From an uncultured Sphingopyxis sp. (GTDB lineage Bacteria > Pseudomonadota > Alphaproteobacteria > Sphingomonadales > Sphingomonadaceae), in contig NZ_LT598653.1 of assembly GCF_900078365.1 (NCBI RefSeq), positions 2,666,001 through 2,730,000 of the forward strand: a DNA stretch of 64,000 nucleotides, written 5' to 3'. The position numbers were made by a program, and so were the translations under genes. Shown here piece after piece: positions 16,363 to 24,634 of this stretch (the stretch's first letter is position 1; each line of letters opens with the position of its first letter). The notes under the pieces were generated by a model that saw only the letters and a program-made list of their open reading frames with translations, did no database searches and was not told where the DNA came from.

Positions 16363-17118
16363 GTGGACCCCGCCCCCGATTATCTCGAACGCGCTGGCCG
16401 CCCGCGGCTCGCCTATCGCCATACGCCCGGCGCCGGCCCGGCGATCGTCTTCCTGCCGGGCTATATGTCCGACATGGCGGGCGGCAAGGCGACGGCGCTG
16501 TTCGACTGGGCGGCGGGCGAGGGCCAGGCCTGCCTGCTGCTCGACTATGCCGGATGCGGATTGTCGGGCGGGCTGTTCGCCGACCAGACATTGCTCGACT
16601 GGCGCGGCGACATACTCGACCTGATCGATGCGAAAGTCGAAGGGCCGGTGGTCATCGTCGGGTCGTCGATGGGCGGCTGGCTGATGCTGCTCACGGCATT
16701 GGCGCTGGTGCAGCGCGACGGGCCGGCGCGCGTCGCCGGGCTGGTCGGGATCGCGGCGGCGCCCGATTTCACCGGCTGGGGCTTCACGCCGGAAGAAAAG
16801 GCGATCATCCAGGCCGAAGGCGCGCTGGTCGAGGAAACGCCCTACAGCGACCAGCCCTATGTGACGACGCGCGCTTTCTGGCAGTCGGGCGAAGCGAACC
16901 GCCTGCTCGACGGCGAAATCCCCCTCGCCTGCCCCGTGCGCCTGCTCCACGGACAGGAAGACGGCGACGTCCCGCCCGGCATCAGTCTCCGCCTCGCGGC
17001 CGCGCTCGTGAGCGAGGATGTGCAGGTCACGCTCGTCAAGGGCGGCGATCATCGACTGTCGCGCGATGGCGACATCGCGCTGCTGATCGACACCGTCGCG
17101 CGGCTCGCGACAAACTAG
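16363..17118 (+). CDS. Alpha/beta-fold hydrolase
   Basis: 251 residues, one alpha/beta hydrolase domain. It has FLPGYMSDMAGG (oxyanion region), GSSMGGW (nucleophile elbow, Ser at about residue 105), and KGGDHRLSRDGD for the catalytic His, with Asp likely in HGQEDGDVP. It is close to the palmitoyl-thioesterase-like or BAAT-type serine hydrolases. A GTG start at 16363, five bases after the previous stop, fits the beginning of similarity. Substrate unknown. Confidence 0.85.
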   Translation: MDPAPDYLERAGRPRLAYRHTPGAGPAIVFLPGYMSDMAGGKATALFDWAAGEGQACLLLDYAGCGLSGGLFADQTLLDWRGDILDLIDAKVEGPVVIVGSSMGGWLMLLTALALVQRDGPARVAGLVGIAAAPDFTGWGFTPEEKAIIQAEGALVEETPYSDQPYVTTRAFWQSGEANRLLDGEIPLACPVRLLHGQEDGDVPPGISLRLAAALVSEDVQVTLVKGGDHRLSRDGDIALLIDTVARLATN

Positions 17119-17170
17119 AAACCGTCGCGCGGCTCGCGACCCAAATCTAATCTTTGATTGAAAAAACGCT

Positions 17171-17262
17171 GTTCCCCCGCGAAGGCGGGGGTCCATCTCC
17201 GGTCGGTGCTATTTGGAACCGGCAGGAGATGGGTCCCCGCCTTCGCGGGGACACAGGGATAT
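17171..17262. repeat. Inverted repeat, family D
   Basis: Left arm CCCCGCGAAGGCGGGG, right arm CCCCGCCTTCGCGGGG, with inner CCATCTCC / GGAGATGG pairing. The flanks (a run of A and CTGTT before, ACACAGGGATATTTTA after) are also found around the copy at 48191-48271, so the conserved unit is longer than the hairpin itself. Confidence 0.85.
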
Positions 17263-17294
17263 TTTATTCAACGCCTGATATTCTGGGGATTTCC

Positions 17295-17732
17295 ATGGCT
17301 CGCAGCGACTTCAAATTCCACGTCACCAAGCGCGTCCGCTATGCCGAGATCGACGCGCAGCGCGTCGTGTTCAACAGCCGCTACCTCGAATATTTCGACA
17401 TCGGGATCACCGAATATTGGCGCGCCGCGGGCGTCTATGACCGCTGGCCCGGTCATAGCAGCCCCGAATTCCACGTCGCGCGGGCCGAGGTCGACTACAA
17501 GGTTCCGATCCTGCTCGACGAGGAGATCGACATCTGCGTGCGCGCGGCGCGCGTCGGGAAAAGCTCGATGACCTTCCTGTTCGAGCTCCACGGCGCGGGC
17601 AAGGACGACCTGCGCGCCAGCGGACAGCTCATCAATGTCCATGTCGCCGAGGCGCAGGGTGCGCCCGCGCCGGTGCCGGACGAATTCCTATTCCTGTTCG
17701 AAGCGTTTGAAGCGCGGTCCCTTCGCGCCTAA
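17295..17732 (+). CDS. Acyl-CoA thioesterase of the 4HBT hotdog family (YbgC/FadM-like)
   Basis: 145 residues, one hotdog domain. The N-terminal RVRYAEIDAQRVVFNSRYLE is the YbgC-type active-site stretch with the catalytic Asp in EID. Then come FHVARAEVDYKVPILLDEEI and a beta-rich end. The enzymes hydrolyse short or branched acyl-CoA thioesters in the cytoplasm. It precedes gloA by 10 bases, suggesting co-transcription, though there is no pathway link evident from the sequence. Confidence 0.88.
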   Translation: MARSDFKFHVTKRVRYAEIDAQRVVFNSRYLEYFDIGITEYWRAAGVYDRWPGHSSPEFHVARAEVDYKVPILLDEEIDICVRAARVGKSSMTFLFELHGAGKDDLRASGQLINVHVAEAQGAPAPVPDEFLFLFEAFEARSLRA

Positions 17733-17742
17733 ATAGGACGCC

Positions 17743-18180
17743 ATGACAAAATATCTTCACACCATGATCCGCGTGTCGGATCCCGACGCCACGGTCGATT
17801 TCTTCAAGCTGATCGGGCTCGAGGAAACCCGCCGTTTCGACAATGAGGCGGGGCGTTTCACGCTGATCTTTCTCGCCGCGCCCGGACAGGGCGATGTGGC
17901 CGAGGTCGAGCTCACCTATAACTGGCCGCCCGCCGACGGCAGCGCCCCCGAAGAATATACGGGCGGGCGCAATTTCGGCCATCTCGCCTACCGGGTCGAC
18001 GACATCTATGCGACGTGCCAGCGGCTGATGGACGCCGGGGTGACGATCAACCGCCCGCCGCGCGACGGCCATATGGCGTTCGTCCGCTCGCCCGACGGCA
18101 TTTCGGTCGAACTGCTGCAGGAAGGCACGCTCGACCCCGCCGAGCCTTGGGCGTCGATGCCCAACACGGGCAGCTGGTAA
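17743..18180 (+). CDS. gloA: Lactoylglutathione lyase (glyoxalase I)
   Basis: 145 residues. The four metal ligands of glyoxalase I fall at the expected places: H6 (YLHTMIRV), E56 (VAEVELTYN), H80 (RNFGHLAY) and E123 (SVELLQ), close to H5/E56/H74/E122 of E. coli GloA. It converts the hemithioacetal of methylglyoxal and glutathione to S-lactoylglutathione. The next gene is gloB, so the full detoxification pathway is encoded side by side. Confidence 0.94.
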   Translation: MTKYLHTMIRVSDPDATVDFFKLIGLEETRRFDNEAGRFTLIFLAAPGQGDVAEVELTYNWPPADGSAPEEYTGGRNFGHLAYRVDDIYATCQRLMDAGVTINRPPRDGHMAFVRSPDGISVELLQEGTLDPAEPWASMPNTGSW

Positions 18181-18297
18181 AAGGCGGCGCCCCCGCGCGG
18201 AGACGAGACTTTCCGCCGGGGCTGTGGCAGAGTGGCGCACCAAGGTCCGCTGGCATCCGCTCCGTCTTGTGGATGCGAGAGCTGGAAAGGAAACAAG

Positions 18298-19026
18298 GTG
18301 GCTGCGCTGGACATCGTCCGTATTCCCGTCCTCAGCGACAATTATGTCTGGCTGGTCCACGATCCCGCCAGCAAGGCGACGATGGCCGTCGATCCGGCGG
18401 TCGCCGAGCCCGTGCTGGCCGCGGCGGCGGAACGCGGCTGGACGATCACCGACATCTGGAACACCCACTGGCATCCCGACCACACCGGCGGCAACGCCGC
18501 GATCAAAGAAGCCACCGGTTGCACCATCACCGGCCCGGCGGCCGAATATGCGCGCATCCCGACGCTCGACGTGCAGGTGAAGGGCGGCGACAAGGTCAAG
18601 CTCGGCGCGCACGTCGCCGACGTCTGGGACGTGCCGGCGCATACGGCGGGCCATATCGCCTATCATTTCGCCGCGGATGCCGCGATCTTCGTCGGCGACA
18701 CGATGTTCGCGATGGGCTGCGGCCGGCTGTTCGAGGGCACCGCCGAGCAGATGTTCGCCAATATGCGGAAACTCGGCACGCTCGACGACGCGACGCGCGT
18801 TTATTGCGCGCACGAATATACGCTGTCGAACGCGCGCTTCGCGGTCACGGTCGATCCCGGCAACGAGGCGCTCGCGGCGCGGCTGGCGGCGGTCGAGGCG
18901 GCGCGCGCGGCGGGCGAGGCGACGGTCCCGACCAGCATCGGCGAAGAGCGGGCGACCAACCCCTTTTTTCGCGCCCCCGACGCGGCCGAACTGGCGCGTA
19001 TCCGCGCGCTCAAGGATGCCGCCTGA
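18298..19026 (+). CDS. gloB: Hydroxyacylglutathione hydrolase (glyoxalase II)
   Basis: 242 residues. Metallo-beta-lactamase fold with THWHPDHTGG (H57, H59, D61, H62), PAHTAGHIAY, FVGDTMFAMGCGRLFEG and YCAHEYTLSNARFA, all specific to GloB. It hydrolyses S-lactoylglutathione to lactate and glutathione, completing the pathway started by GloA upstream. AAAGGA before the GTG at 18298 supports the start; an in-frame start further upstream would add residues unlike the family. Confidence 0.95.
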   Translation: MAALDIVRIPVLSDNYVWLVHDPASKATMAVDPAVAEPVLAAAAERGWTITDIWNTHWHPDHTGGNAAIKEATGCTITGPAAEYARIPTLDVQVKGGDKVKLGAHVADVWDVPAHTAGHIAYHFAADAAIFVGDTMFAMGCGRLFEGTAEQMFANMRKLGTLDDATRVYCAHEYTLSNARFAVTVDPGNEALAARLAAVEAARAAGEATVPTSIGEERATNPFFRAPDAAELARIRALKDAA

Positions 19027-19090
19027 TGCCGCCGCTTCAGCACCTATTCATCTGCAACGGCGATACTGGCCGATCTCAAGGAGCAATTTC

Positions 19091-19537
19091 ATGGCGAAGC
19101 TGAACCCGATGGCTGCCGCGCTGTTGATCGCGGCCGCGCCGCTGGTCGCCAGCTGCGCGCCCGCGGGGTCGGGCGAGCCGGGCGCCGCGGCGCTCACGCC
19201 GAAACAGGCCGAGCGGCTCGACAAGCAGCTTGCGGGCAAGGTTCCGGGCGAGCCGATGAAATGTCTGCCGAGCTATCGCACCAACCAGACGATCCGCGTG
19301 TCGGACAGCATCCTGCTCTATCGCTCGGGCGGCAATCTCGTTTACCGCAACGATCTCAAAAGCAGCTGCCCCGGCCTCGCGCGCGACAGCGACATCATGG
19401 TGGTGCGCCAGTTCGGCTCGTCGACCTGCGAAGGCGATTTCTTCCATCTGGTCGACCGGTCGAGCGGGATTCGCGGGCCGACATGCGTTTTCGGCGAATT
19501 CGTCCCCTATCGCAAACCGGAGGGGGACAAAGGCTGA
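19091..19537 (+). CDS. Conserved small lipoprotein of unknown function
   Basis: 148 residues. Signal peptide with lipobox LVASC, then a low-complexity linker. The mature part has TIRVSDSILLYRSGGNLVYRN, SSCPGLA, SSTCEGDFFHLVD and PTCVFGEFVPY; the four regularly placed Cys may form disulfides. I recall similar sphingomonad lipoproteins annotated as DUF6491 family, without a function. AAGGAG at 19078 precedes the ATG. It is probably periplasmic, anchored to a membrane. Confidence 0.75.
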   Translation: MAKLNPMAAALLIAAAPLVASCAPAGSGEPGAAALTPKQAERLDKQLAGKVPGEPMKCLPSYRTNQTIRVSDSILLYRSGGNLVYRNDLKSSCPGLARDSDIMVVRQFGSSTCEGDFFHLVDRSSGIRGPTCVFGEFVPYRKPEGDKG

Positions 19538-19619
19538 GCCCACGGGGCTCGGTCGCAGGCGGGGACCGGTTTGCGCCGAGCTCTTCGGGTCGCACCCTCG
19601 CCTGCTTTGATCTGATTAG

Positions 19620-19743
19620 CCCTCCCCTTCAGGGGAGGGCAGTGAGACTTGGGAGCTTGCTCCCTAGTCGCAGCGGGTGGGGGGCCGCAACCTTGCGCTA
19701 CCTCGACAGCCCCCACCCCAACCCCTCCCCTGAAGGGGAGGGG
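19620..19743. repeat. Palindromic repeat, family A
   Basis: Same orientation and modules as 3235-3359, but the large central hairpin is degraded (CAACCTTGCGCTACCTCGAC). It lies exactly between two convergent genes, the lipoprotein and the acyl-CoA ligase, where its hairpins may end transcription in both directions. Confidence 0.85.
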
Positions 19744-19745
19744 CT

Positions 19746-21575
19746 TTATGCCTTATACAGCGCCGCAATCTTGTCCGCGTAGACTTGCTTCAGAATGTGC
19801 CGCCGGATCTTCATCGACGGCGTCATCTGCTCATTCTCGATGCTGAACGGCTCGTCGGCGAAGTCGAACTTGCGCACCTTCTCGATCACCGAGAGCTGGC
19901 CGTTGACGCGGTCGACCGCAGTGCGGATCGCGGTGCGGAACTTCTCATGCTCGCGCAGCAGTTTCAGATCCTTGGGCAGCCCCTCGGCCTCGGCCCATTC
20001 GGCCGCCCATTCGGGATCGGGCACCAAAATGCCGACGAGGTGCGGACGCTTGTCGCCATAGACCATCGCCTGCAGGATTTCGGGCTGGAGCGTCAGCATG
20101 CCCTCGACGCGCTGCGGCGACACATTGTCGCCCTTGTCGTTGACGATCAAATCCTTCTTGCGGTCGGTGATGACGATGCGCCCCTGATCGTCGATATGGC
20201 CGATGTCGCCGGTGTGGAGCCACGGCCCCGCCTCGGGATCGGCGGCATCGGGGATCAGCACGCGCTCGGTCTCGGCCTGGTTGCGCCAATAGCCCTTCAT
20301 GACGAGTTCGCCGCGCACGCAGATTTCGCCGTCGTCGGCGATCTTCACTTCGGTATCCATCAGCGGCGGGCCGACCGTGTCCATCTTGATCCCCGCGCTC
20401 GGGCGGTTGCAGCTGATCACCGGCCCCGCCTCGGTCTGCCCATAGCCTTGCAGCAGGGTCAGCCCGATCGAGTGGAAGAAGACGCCGATTTCGGGATTGA
20501 GCGGCGCGCCGCCCGACACCAGCGCCTTCATCCGGCCGCCGAACCGTTTGCCGATCTTGGGCCGGAACAATTTGTCGAGGATCAGGTCGACCGGCCGGTC
20601 GAGCACGCCCATCCGCCGCTCATAATCCTTCTCGCCGACGCGCAGCGCCTGATTCAGCATCCAGTTCGCGAGCCTGCCCTGTTTTTCGACCGCCTTGATC
20701 ATCCGCGCGCGGATCACCTCGAACAGGCGCGGCACGACGACCATGATCGTCGGGCGCGTCTCCTCGATGTTCGAGACGAGCTTTTCGAGCCCCTCGCTGT
20801 AATAGATTTGCGCCCCGACCATGATCGGCAGGAACTGACCGCCCGAATGTTCATAGGCGTGACTGAGCGGCAGGAAGGACAGGAAGACCTCCTCGTCGCC
20901 GATGCCGAAATCGTTCACCAGCACTTCGGCGGCGCCCGCGGCATTGTGCAGGATCGCGCCATGATGCTGCATCACCCCGCGCGGCGCGCCGCCGGTGCCG
21001 CTGGTGTAGATGATGCAGGCAGTATCCTCGCGCTTGACGCCGAGTCCGCGCGCCTTGGTCTCCTCGACCCACGCCTCGCCGCCCTCGACGAGCGGCGCCC
21101 AGTCGTGGACCGTGACCTCGCCCTGCTGACCGACGCGCAGGCTTTCCATCGTGATGACGATATGCGCTTCGGAGCGCATGACCGCGGGCATCAGCGTCCG
21201 CGCGAGCTTCGCGGTCGACACGATCACCGCCTTCGCGCCGCTGTTATCGAGGATATGCTGGTGATCGCGTTCGGTGTTGGTCGTGTAGGTCGGCACGGTG
21301 ATGCAGCCCGCCGCCATGATACCGAGGTCGGCGATGCACCATTCGGGGCGATTCTCGCTGACCAGCACCACGCGGTCGCCTTCCTTCAGGCCGAGTTCGC
21401 GCAGATTGTGCGCGAGCGCCGCGACCTGATTGGCGACCTGCCGCCAGCTCAGCGGCTGCCACGCGCGGTCGGCCTTGCGCCACAGGAAGGGATCTTCGCC
21501 GCCCCGCCCCGCGCGGTCGAAGAACATCGCGACCAGACTCGAAAAATGGTCGAGATGGGGATTTTCGAGCTTCAT
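19746..21575 (-). CDS. Long-chain acyl-CoA synthetase (AMP-binding, FadD15-like)
   Basis: 609 residues, full length. The ANL-superfamily motifs are visible: IIYTSGTGGAPRGVMQHHG (P-loop; the usual TTGxPKG is here TGGAPRG, as in one subgroup), LQGYGQTEAGPVIS, WLHTGDIGHIDDQGRI and ITDRKKDLIVNDKGDNVSP for the hinge. The C-terminal catalytic Lys is expected near PSMKIRRH. It activates fatty acids with ATP and CoA at the inner membrane face. It is transcribed alone, 3' next to the repeat. Confidence 0.92.
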   Translation of the reverse strand: MKLENPHLDHFSSLVAMFFDRAGRGGEDPFLWRKADRAWQPLSWRQVANQVAALAHNLRELGLKEGDRVVLVSENRPEWCIADLGIMAAGCITVPTYTTNTERDHQHILDNSGAKAVIVSTAKLARTLMPAVMRSEAHIVITMESLRVGQQGEVTVHDWAPLVEGGEAWVEETKARGLGVKREDTACIIYTSGTGGAPRGVMQHHGAILHNAAGAAEVLVNDFGIGDEEVFLSFLPLSHAYEHSGGQFLPIMVGAQIYYSEGLEKLVSNIEETRPTIMVVVPRLFEVIRARMIKAVEKQGRLANWMLNQALRVGEKDYERRMGVLDRPVDLILDKLFRPKIGKRFGGRMKALVSGGAPLNPEIGVFFHSIGLTLLQGYGQTEAGPVISCNRPSAGIKMDTVGPPLMDTEVKIADDGEICVRGELVMKGYWRNQAETERVLIPDAADPEAGPWLHTGDIGHIDDQGRIVITDRKKDLIVNDKGDNVSPQRVEGMLTLQPEILQAMVYGDKRPHLVGILVPDPEWAAEWAEAEGLPKDLKLLREHEKFRTAIRTAVDRVNGQLSVIEKVRKFDFADEPFSIENEQMTPSMKIRRHILKQVYADKIAALYKA

Positions 21576-21623
21576 TCTGCCTCTCTCCAGGGAGAATTAA
21601 TTGTTTCTTTTGTTATCGTTGGT

Positions 21624-23315
21624 TCAATTCTGCACCGGCGCGCCGTCGATCGACGAGCTGCCGGGGCCGCGCGGATCGGCGGCGCCCCGCCAACCCGCCG
21701 CGGTGCGTTCGACCGCGTTGAGTTTGGAGCCGAGCCCGGTCGCGGTGAAGCTGTAGCCGAAGGGTTTCATCTTCGCGGCGATCGCCTGCCCCGCCGCATT
21801 ATCCTCGATCAGCACGCCATCGCGGCCGAAGAAGAGATTGGGCAGTTCCATCGCCGCCTTCGCATCGAGCCCCCAGTCGAGCACACCGATCAGCACCTTG
21901 GTCACGTGCATGATGATCCGCTTGCCGCCCGCCGAGCCGACCGCGAGCACGACCTTGCCGTCGGGACCGTAAACGATCGTCGGCGACATCGACGACAGCG
22001 GGCGCTTGCCCGCCTGCACGCGGTTCGCGGTCGGCACGCCGTCCTTCGTCGGCGCATGATCGAAATCGGTGAGTTCGTTGTTGAGGAAATAGCCGTTCGC
22101 GATCAGCTGGCTGCCGAAGATGCTTTCGACGGTCGAGGTCATCGACACGACATTGCCCGCGGCGTCGGCGGTCACGAAATGCGTCGTGCCCTGTTCGGGG
22201 ATCGCGGGCGCGGCGGCGCGCGGCTTGGCGCCCGGGGGCGTTCCGGGCTCATAGTGACCCGCGGCGCCATAAGGCGAAATCAGCTGGCGGCGCTCTGCCA
22301 GATAGGCCTTGTCGAGCAGGCCCTTCACCGGAACCTCCACGAAATCACTATCGCCGAGATAGGCGGCGCGGTCGGCGTAGCTGAGCTGCATCGCCTCGGC
22401 GAGCAAATGCCAGCTCATCGGATTGTCCTTGCCCATCGCTTTCATATCCCAGCCCTCGATCATGCCGAGAATGCCGAAAACGGTGGTCGCACCCGATGAA
22501 GGCGGACCCATGCCGCAGACCTTGTAGACGCGATAGCTGGTGCAGACCGCGGGGCGTTCCTTCGCCCGATAGGCGGCAAGATCCTTCGCGGTCAGCACGG
22601 CCGCGTTGCGCGGCGCCTTCGCGACGGCTTCGCTGATCGCCCTCGCGTTGGCGCCCGAATAAAAGGCCTCGGGCCCGCGTGCGGCAATGTCGCGCAGGAT
22701 CGCGGCATAGGCCGGGTTTTTCAGCCGCGTGCCGACCGGCGCGGGCTTGCCATCGACATAATAGATCGCGCGTGCGGCGGGAAAATCCTTCCACATCGGC
22801 TCGAACTCGACGAGCCACTTGTTCAGCGCGGGGGTGACGATGAAGCCGTCCTCGGCAAGCTTGATCGCGGGCGCGAACAGCGCCTTCCATTCGAGCTTGC
22901 CCCATTTCTTATGCGCCATTTCCATCAGGCGCATATTGCCCGGCACCCCGACCGACAGCCCGCCGGGAATGACGTCCATATAGGGACGCGGCTTGCCGTC
23001 GGGGCCGAGGAAGCGTTCGGGCTTCGCCGCCGCCGGCGCGATTTCGCGGCCGTCGATCGTCGATATGCTGCCGTCCTTGGCATTGTGATGCAGCATGAAG
23101 CCGCCGCCGCCGATGCCGCTCGATTGCGGCTCGACCAGCGTCAGCACCGCGACCATGGCGACGGCTGCGTCGGCGGCGGTACCGCCCTGATGCAGAATCT
23201 CGCGCCCCGCCTCGGTCGCGCGCGGATCGGCCGAAGAGGTGACGCCCTGCGCGGCGGCGAGCGACGGGAGGGCAAAGGTGACGAGCGCGGCGAGCGGGAG
23301 GAATCTTTTCAACAT
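21624..23315 (-). CDS. ggt: Gamma-glutamyltransferase
   Basis: 563 residues with a signal peptide (MLKRFLPLAALVTFALPSLA, cut after AAA). Large and small subunits are in one precursor; the autocleavage site and nucleophile is the first Thr of GTTHFVTAD. EPQSSGIGGGGFMLHH and PLSSMSPTIVYG are core Ggt motifs that bind the gamma-glutamyl group. In the periplasm it would break down glutathione or transfer gamma-glutamyl groups. The open frame upstream runs into the palindromic repeat, so the ATG at 23315 with its signal peptide was chosen. Confidence 0.94.
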   Translation of the reverse strand: MLKRFLPLAALVTFALPSLAAAQGVTSSADPRATEAGREILHQGGTAADAAVAMVAVLTLVEPQSSGIGGGGFMLHHNAKDGSISTIDGREIAPAAAKPERFLGPDGKPRPYMDVIPGGLSVGVPGNMRLMEMAHKKWGKLEWKALFAPAIKLAEDGFIVTPALNKWLVEFEPMWKDFPAARAIYYVDGKPAPVGTRLKNPAYAAILRDIAARGPEAFYSGANARAISEAVAKAPRNAAVLTAKDLAAYRAKERPAVCTSYRVYKVCGMGPPSSGATTVFGILGMIEGWDMKAMGKDNPMSWHLLAEAMQLSYADRAAYLGDSDFVEVPVKGLLDKAYLAERRQLISPYGAAGHYEPGTPPGAKPRAAAPAIPEQGTTHFVTADAAGNVVSMTSTVESIFGSQLIANGYFLNNELTDFDHAPTKDGVPTANRVQAGKRPLSSMSPTIVYGPDGKVVLAVGSAGGKRIIMHVTKVLIGVLDWGLDAKAAMELPNLFFGRDGVLIEDNAAGQAIAAKMKPFGYSFTATGLGSKLNAVERTAAGWRGAADPRGPGSSSIDGAPVQN

Positions 23316-23359
23316 GACCGCGACATTGGCGCGGGGTCGGAGGTAGCGCAAGCCTTGTT

Positions 23360-23475
23360 CCCCTCCCGCTTGCGGGAGGGGTTAGGGGTGGGCCTGCGAC
23401 GTCGCATTTGCCCACCCCGCTGCGACTAGCGAGCAAGCTCGCAAGTCTCGCTGCCCCTCCCGCAAGCGGGAGGGG
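23360..23475. repeat. Palindromic repeat, family C
   Basis: Ends CCCCTCCCGCTTGCGGGAGG and its complement. The interior has the CGCTGCGACTAGCGAGCAAG and GCTCGCAAGTCTCGCTGCCC module that family A also carries. It lies between ggt and pyrD, upstream of ggt. Confidence 0.85.
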
Positions 23476-23483
23476 AAAACGGC

Positions 23484-24551
23484 TTAGCTTATCCCAACCG
23501 CGTCCGAAACGCGTGCGAAGCCTTCGCGCACGGCTAGTTCTTCGAGGCCGCGTGCGATCCGCGCCGCGAGTCCCGGGCCTTCATAGACCATCGCCGAATA
23601 GATCTGGACCAGCCCGGCCCCGGCGCGAATACGCTGCCACGCGTCGTCCGCCGATGCGATGCCGCCCGCCGCGACGAGCGGCAGCTTGCCTCCGCTCGCG
23701 GTGCGGAAATCCTTGACGCGTTGCAGCGCCAGCTCGGCGAGCGGCGCGCCCGACAGGCCGCCCGCTTCGCCCGCGTGGCGCGAGGCCAGCAGCGGGCGCT
23801 CGATCGTGGTGTTCGAAACGATGACGGCGGCCAGCCCCTTGTCGAAGGCGACCGCGACGATGTCGTCGATGTCCGCAGGTTCGAGATCGGGGGCGACCTT
23901 CAGAAACACGGGCTTCGCGATACCGGCGGGCTGCGCCGCCGCGACGCCGTCGAGCAGCGCCTCGAGCGCCCCCCTGTCCTGCAGCGCGCGCAGCCCCGGC
24001 GTGTTCGGCGACGAGATATTGACCGTCAGATAGTCGGCGAGCGGCGCCATCGCCGCGGCGCCTTTCGCGTAATCGGCGATGCGGTCGGCGCTGTCCTTGT
24101 TCGCGCCGATATTGATGCCGAGCGGCACCGGCAGGCCGTGGCGGCGCAGGCAGGCAATGCGCTCGGCCGCCGCCGCCTGCCCGCCATTGTTGAAACCCAT
24201 GCGGTTGATCACCGCGCGGTCCTCGACCAGCCGGAACAGCCGCGGACGCGGATTGCCGTCCTGCGGCAGCGGGGTCAGCGTACCGACCTCGACGAAGCCG
24301 AAACCGAAATGCGGCATCGCGTGCGCGACGCGCGCATCCTTGTCGAAGCCGGGCGCGAGCCCGACGGGATTGGGAAAGTCGAGCCCCGCAAAGCGGGTCA
24401 CGAGCACCGGGCTCGTCAGCGCATGGCGCGCGCGCGGCAGCGGCGCGAGCGCGTTCAGCGTCAGATTGTGCGCCGCCTCGCCGTCGGTGGCGTGGACGAT
24501 CGGGCGAACGAGCGCATAGGCGGCATCGGTGAGCAAGGCGAAGAGCGGCAT
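23484..24551 (-). CDS. pyrD: Dihydroorotate dehydrogenase (quinone), class 2
   Basis: 355 residues. The N-terminal helix for membrane association (MPLFALLTDAAYALVRPIVH) marks class 2. The core has NPVGLAPGFDKDA, VGTLTPLPQDGNPRPR, INRMGFNNGG, INIGANKDS, TVNISSPNTPGLR (catalytic Ser) and VIVSNTTIERP, with VAAGGI for FMN phosphate. It oxidises dihydroorotate to orotate in pyrimidine synthesis, passing electrons to ubiquinone. Its start is divergent from the DUF885 lipoprotein gene. Confidence 0.96.
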   Translation of the reverse strand: MPLFALLTDAAYALVRPIVHATDGEAAHNLTLNALAPLPRARHALTSPVLVTRFAGLDFPNPVGLAPGFDKDARVAHAMPHFGFGFVEVGTLTPLPQDGNPRPRLFRLVEDRAVINRMGFNNGGQAAAAERIACLRRHGLPVPLGINIGANKDSADRIADYAKGAAAMAPLADYLTVNISSPNTPGLRALQDRGALEALLDGVAAAQPAGIAKPVFLKVAPDLEPADIDDIVAVAFDKGLAAVIVSNTTIERPLLASRHAGEAGGLSGAPLAELALQRVKDFRTASGGKLPLVAAGGIASADDAWQRIRAGAGLVQIYSAMVYEGPGLAARIARGLEELAVREGFARVSDAVGIS

Positions 24552-24634
24552 GGCCCGCCATTGCGCCGAGCCGGACGCTATGGCAAGCCCCCCGCGGGCC
24601 AGTATGAATGCTTGAAAAAAACCGGGAGAAAATC

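Noticed and set aside
19785..22499. A 904-codon open frame on the plus strand opposite the acyl-CoA ligase and ggt genes
   Set aside because: It is antisense to two well-supported genes, has an Arg/His/Asp-rich composition typical of shadow frames in GC-rich DNA, and shows no domain.
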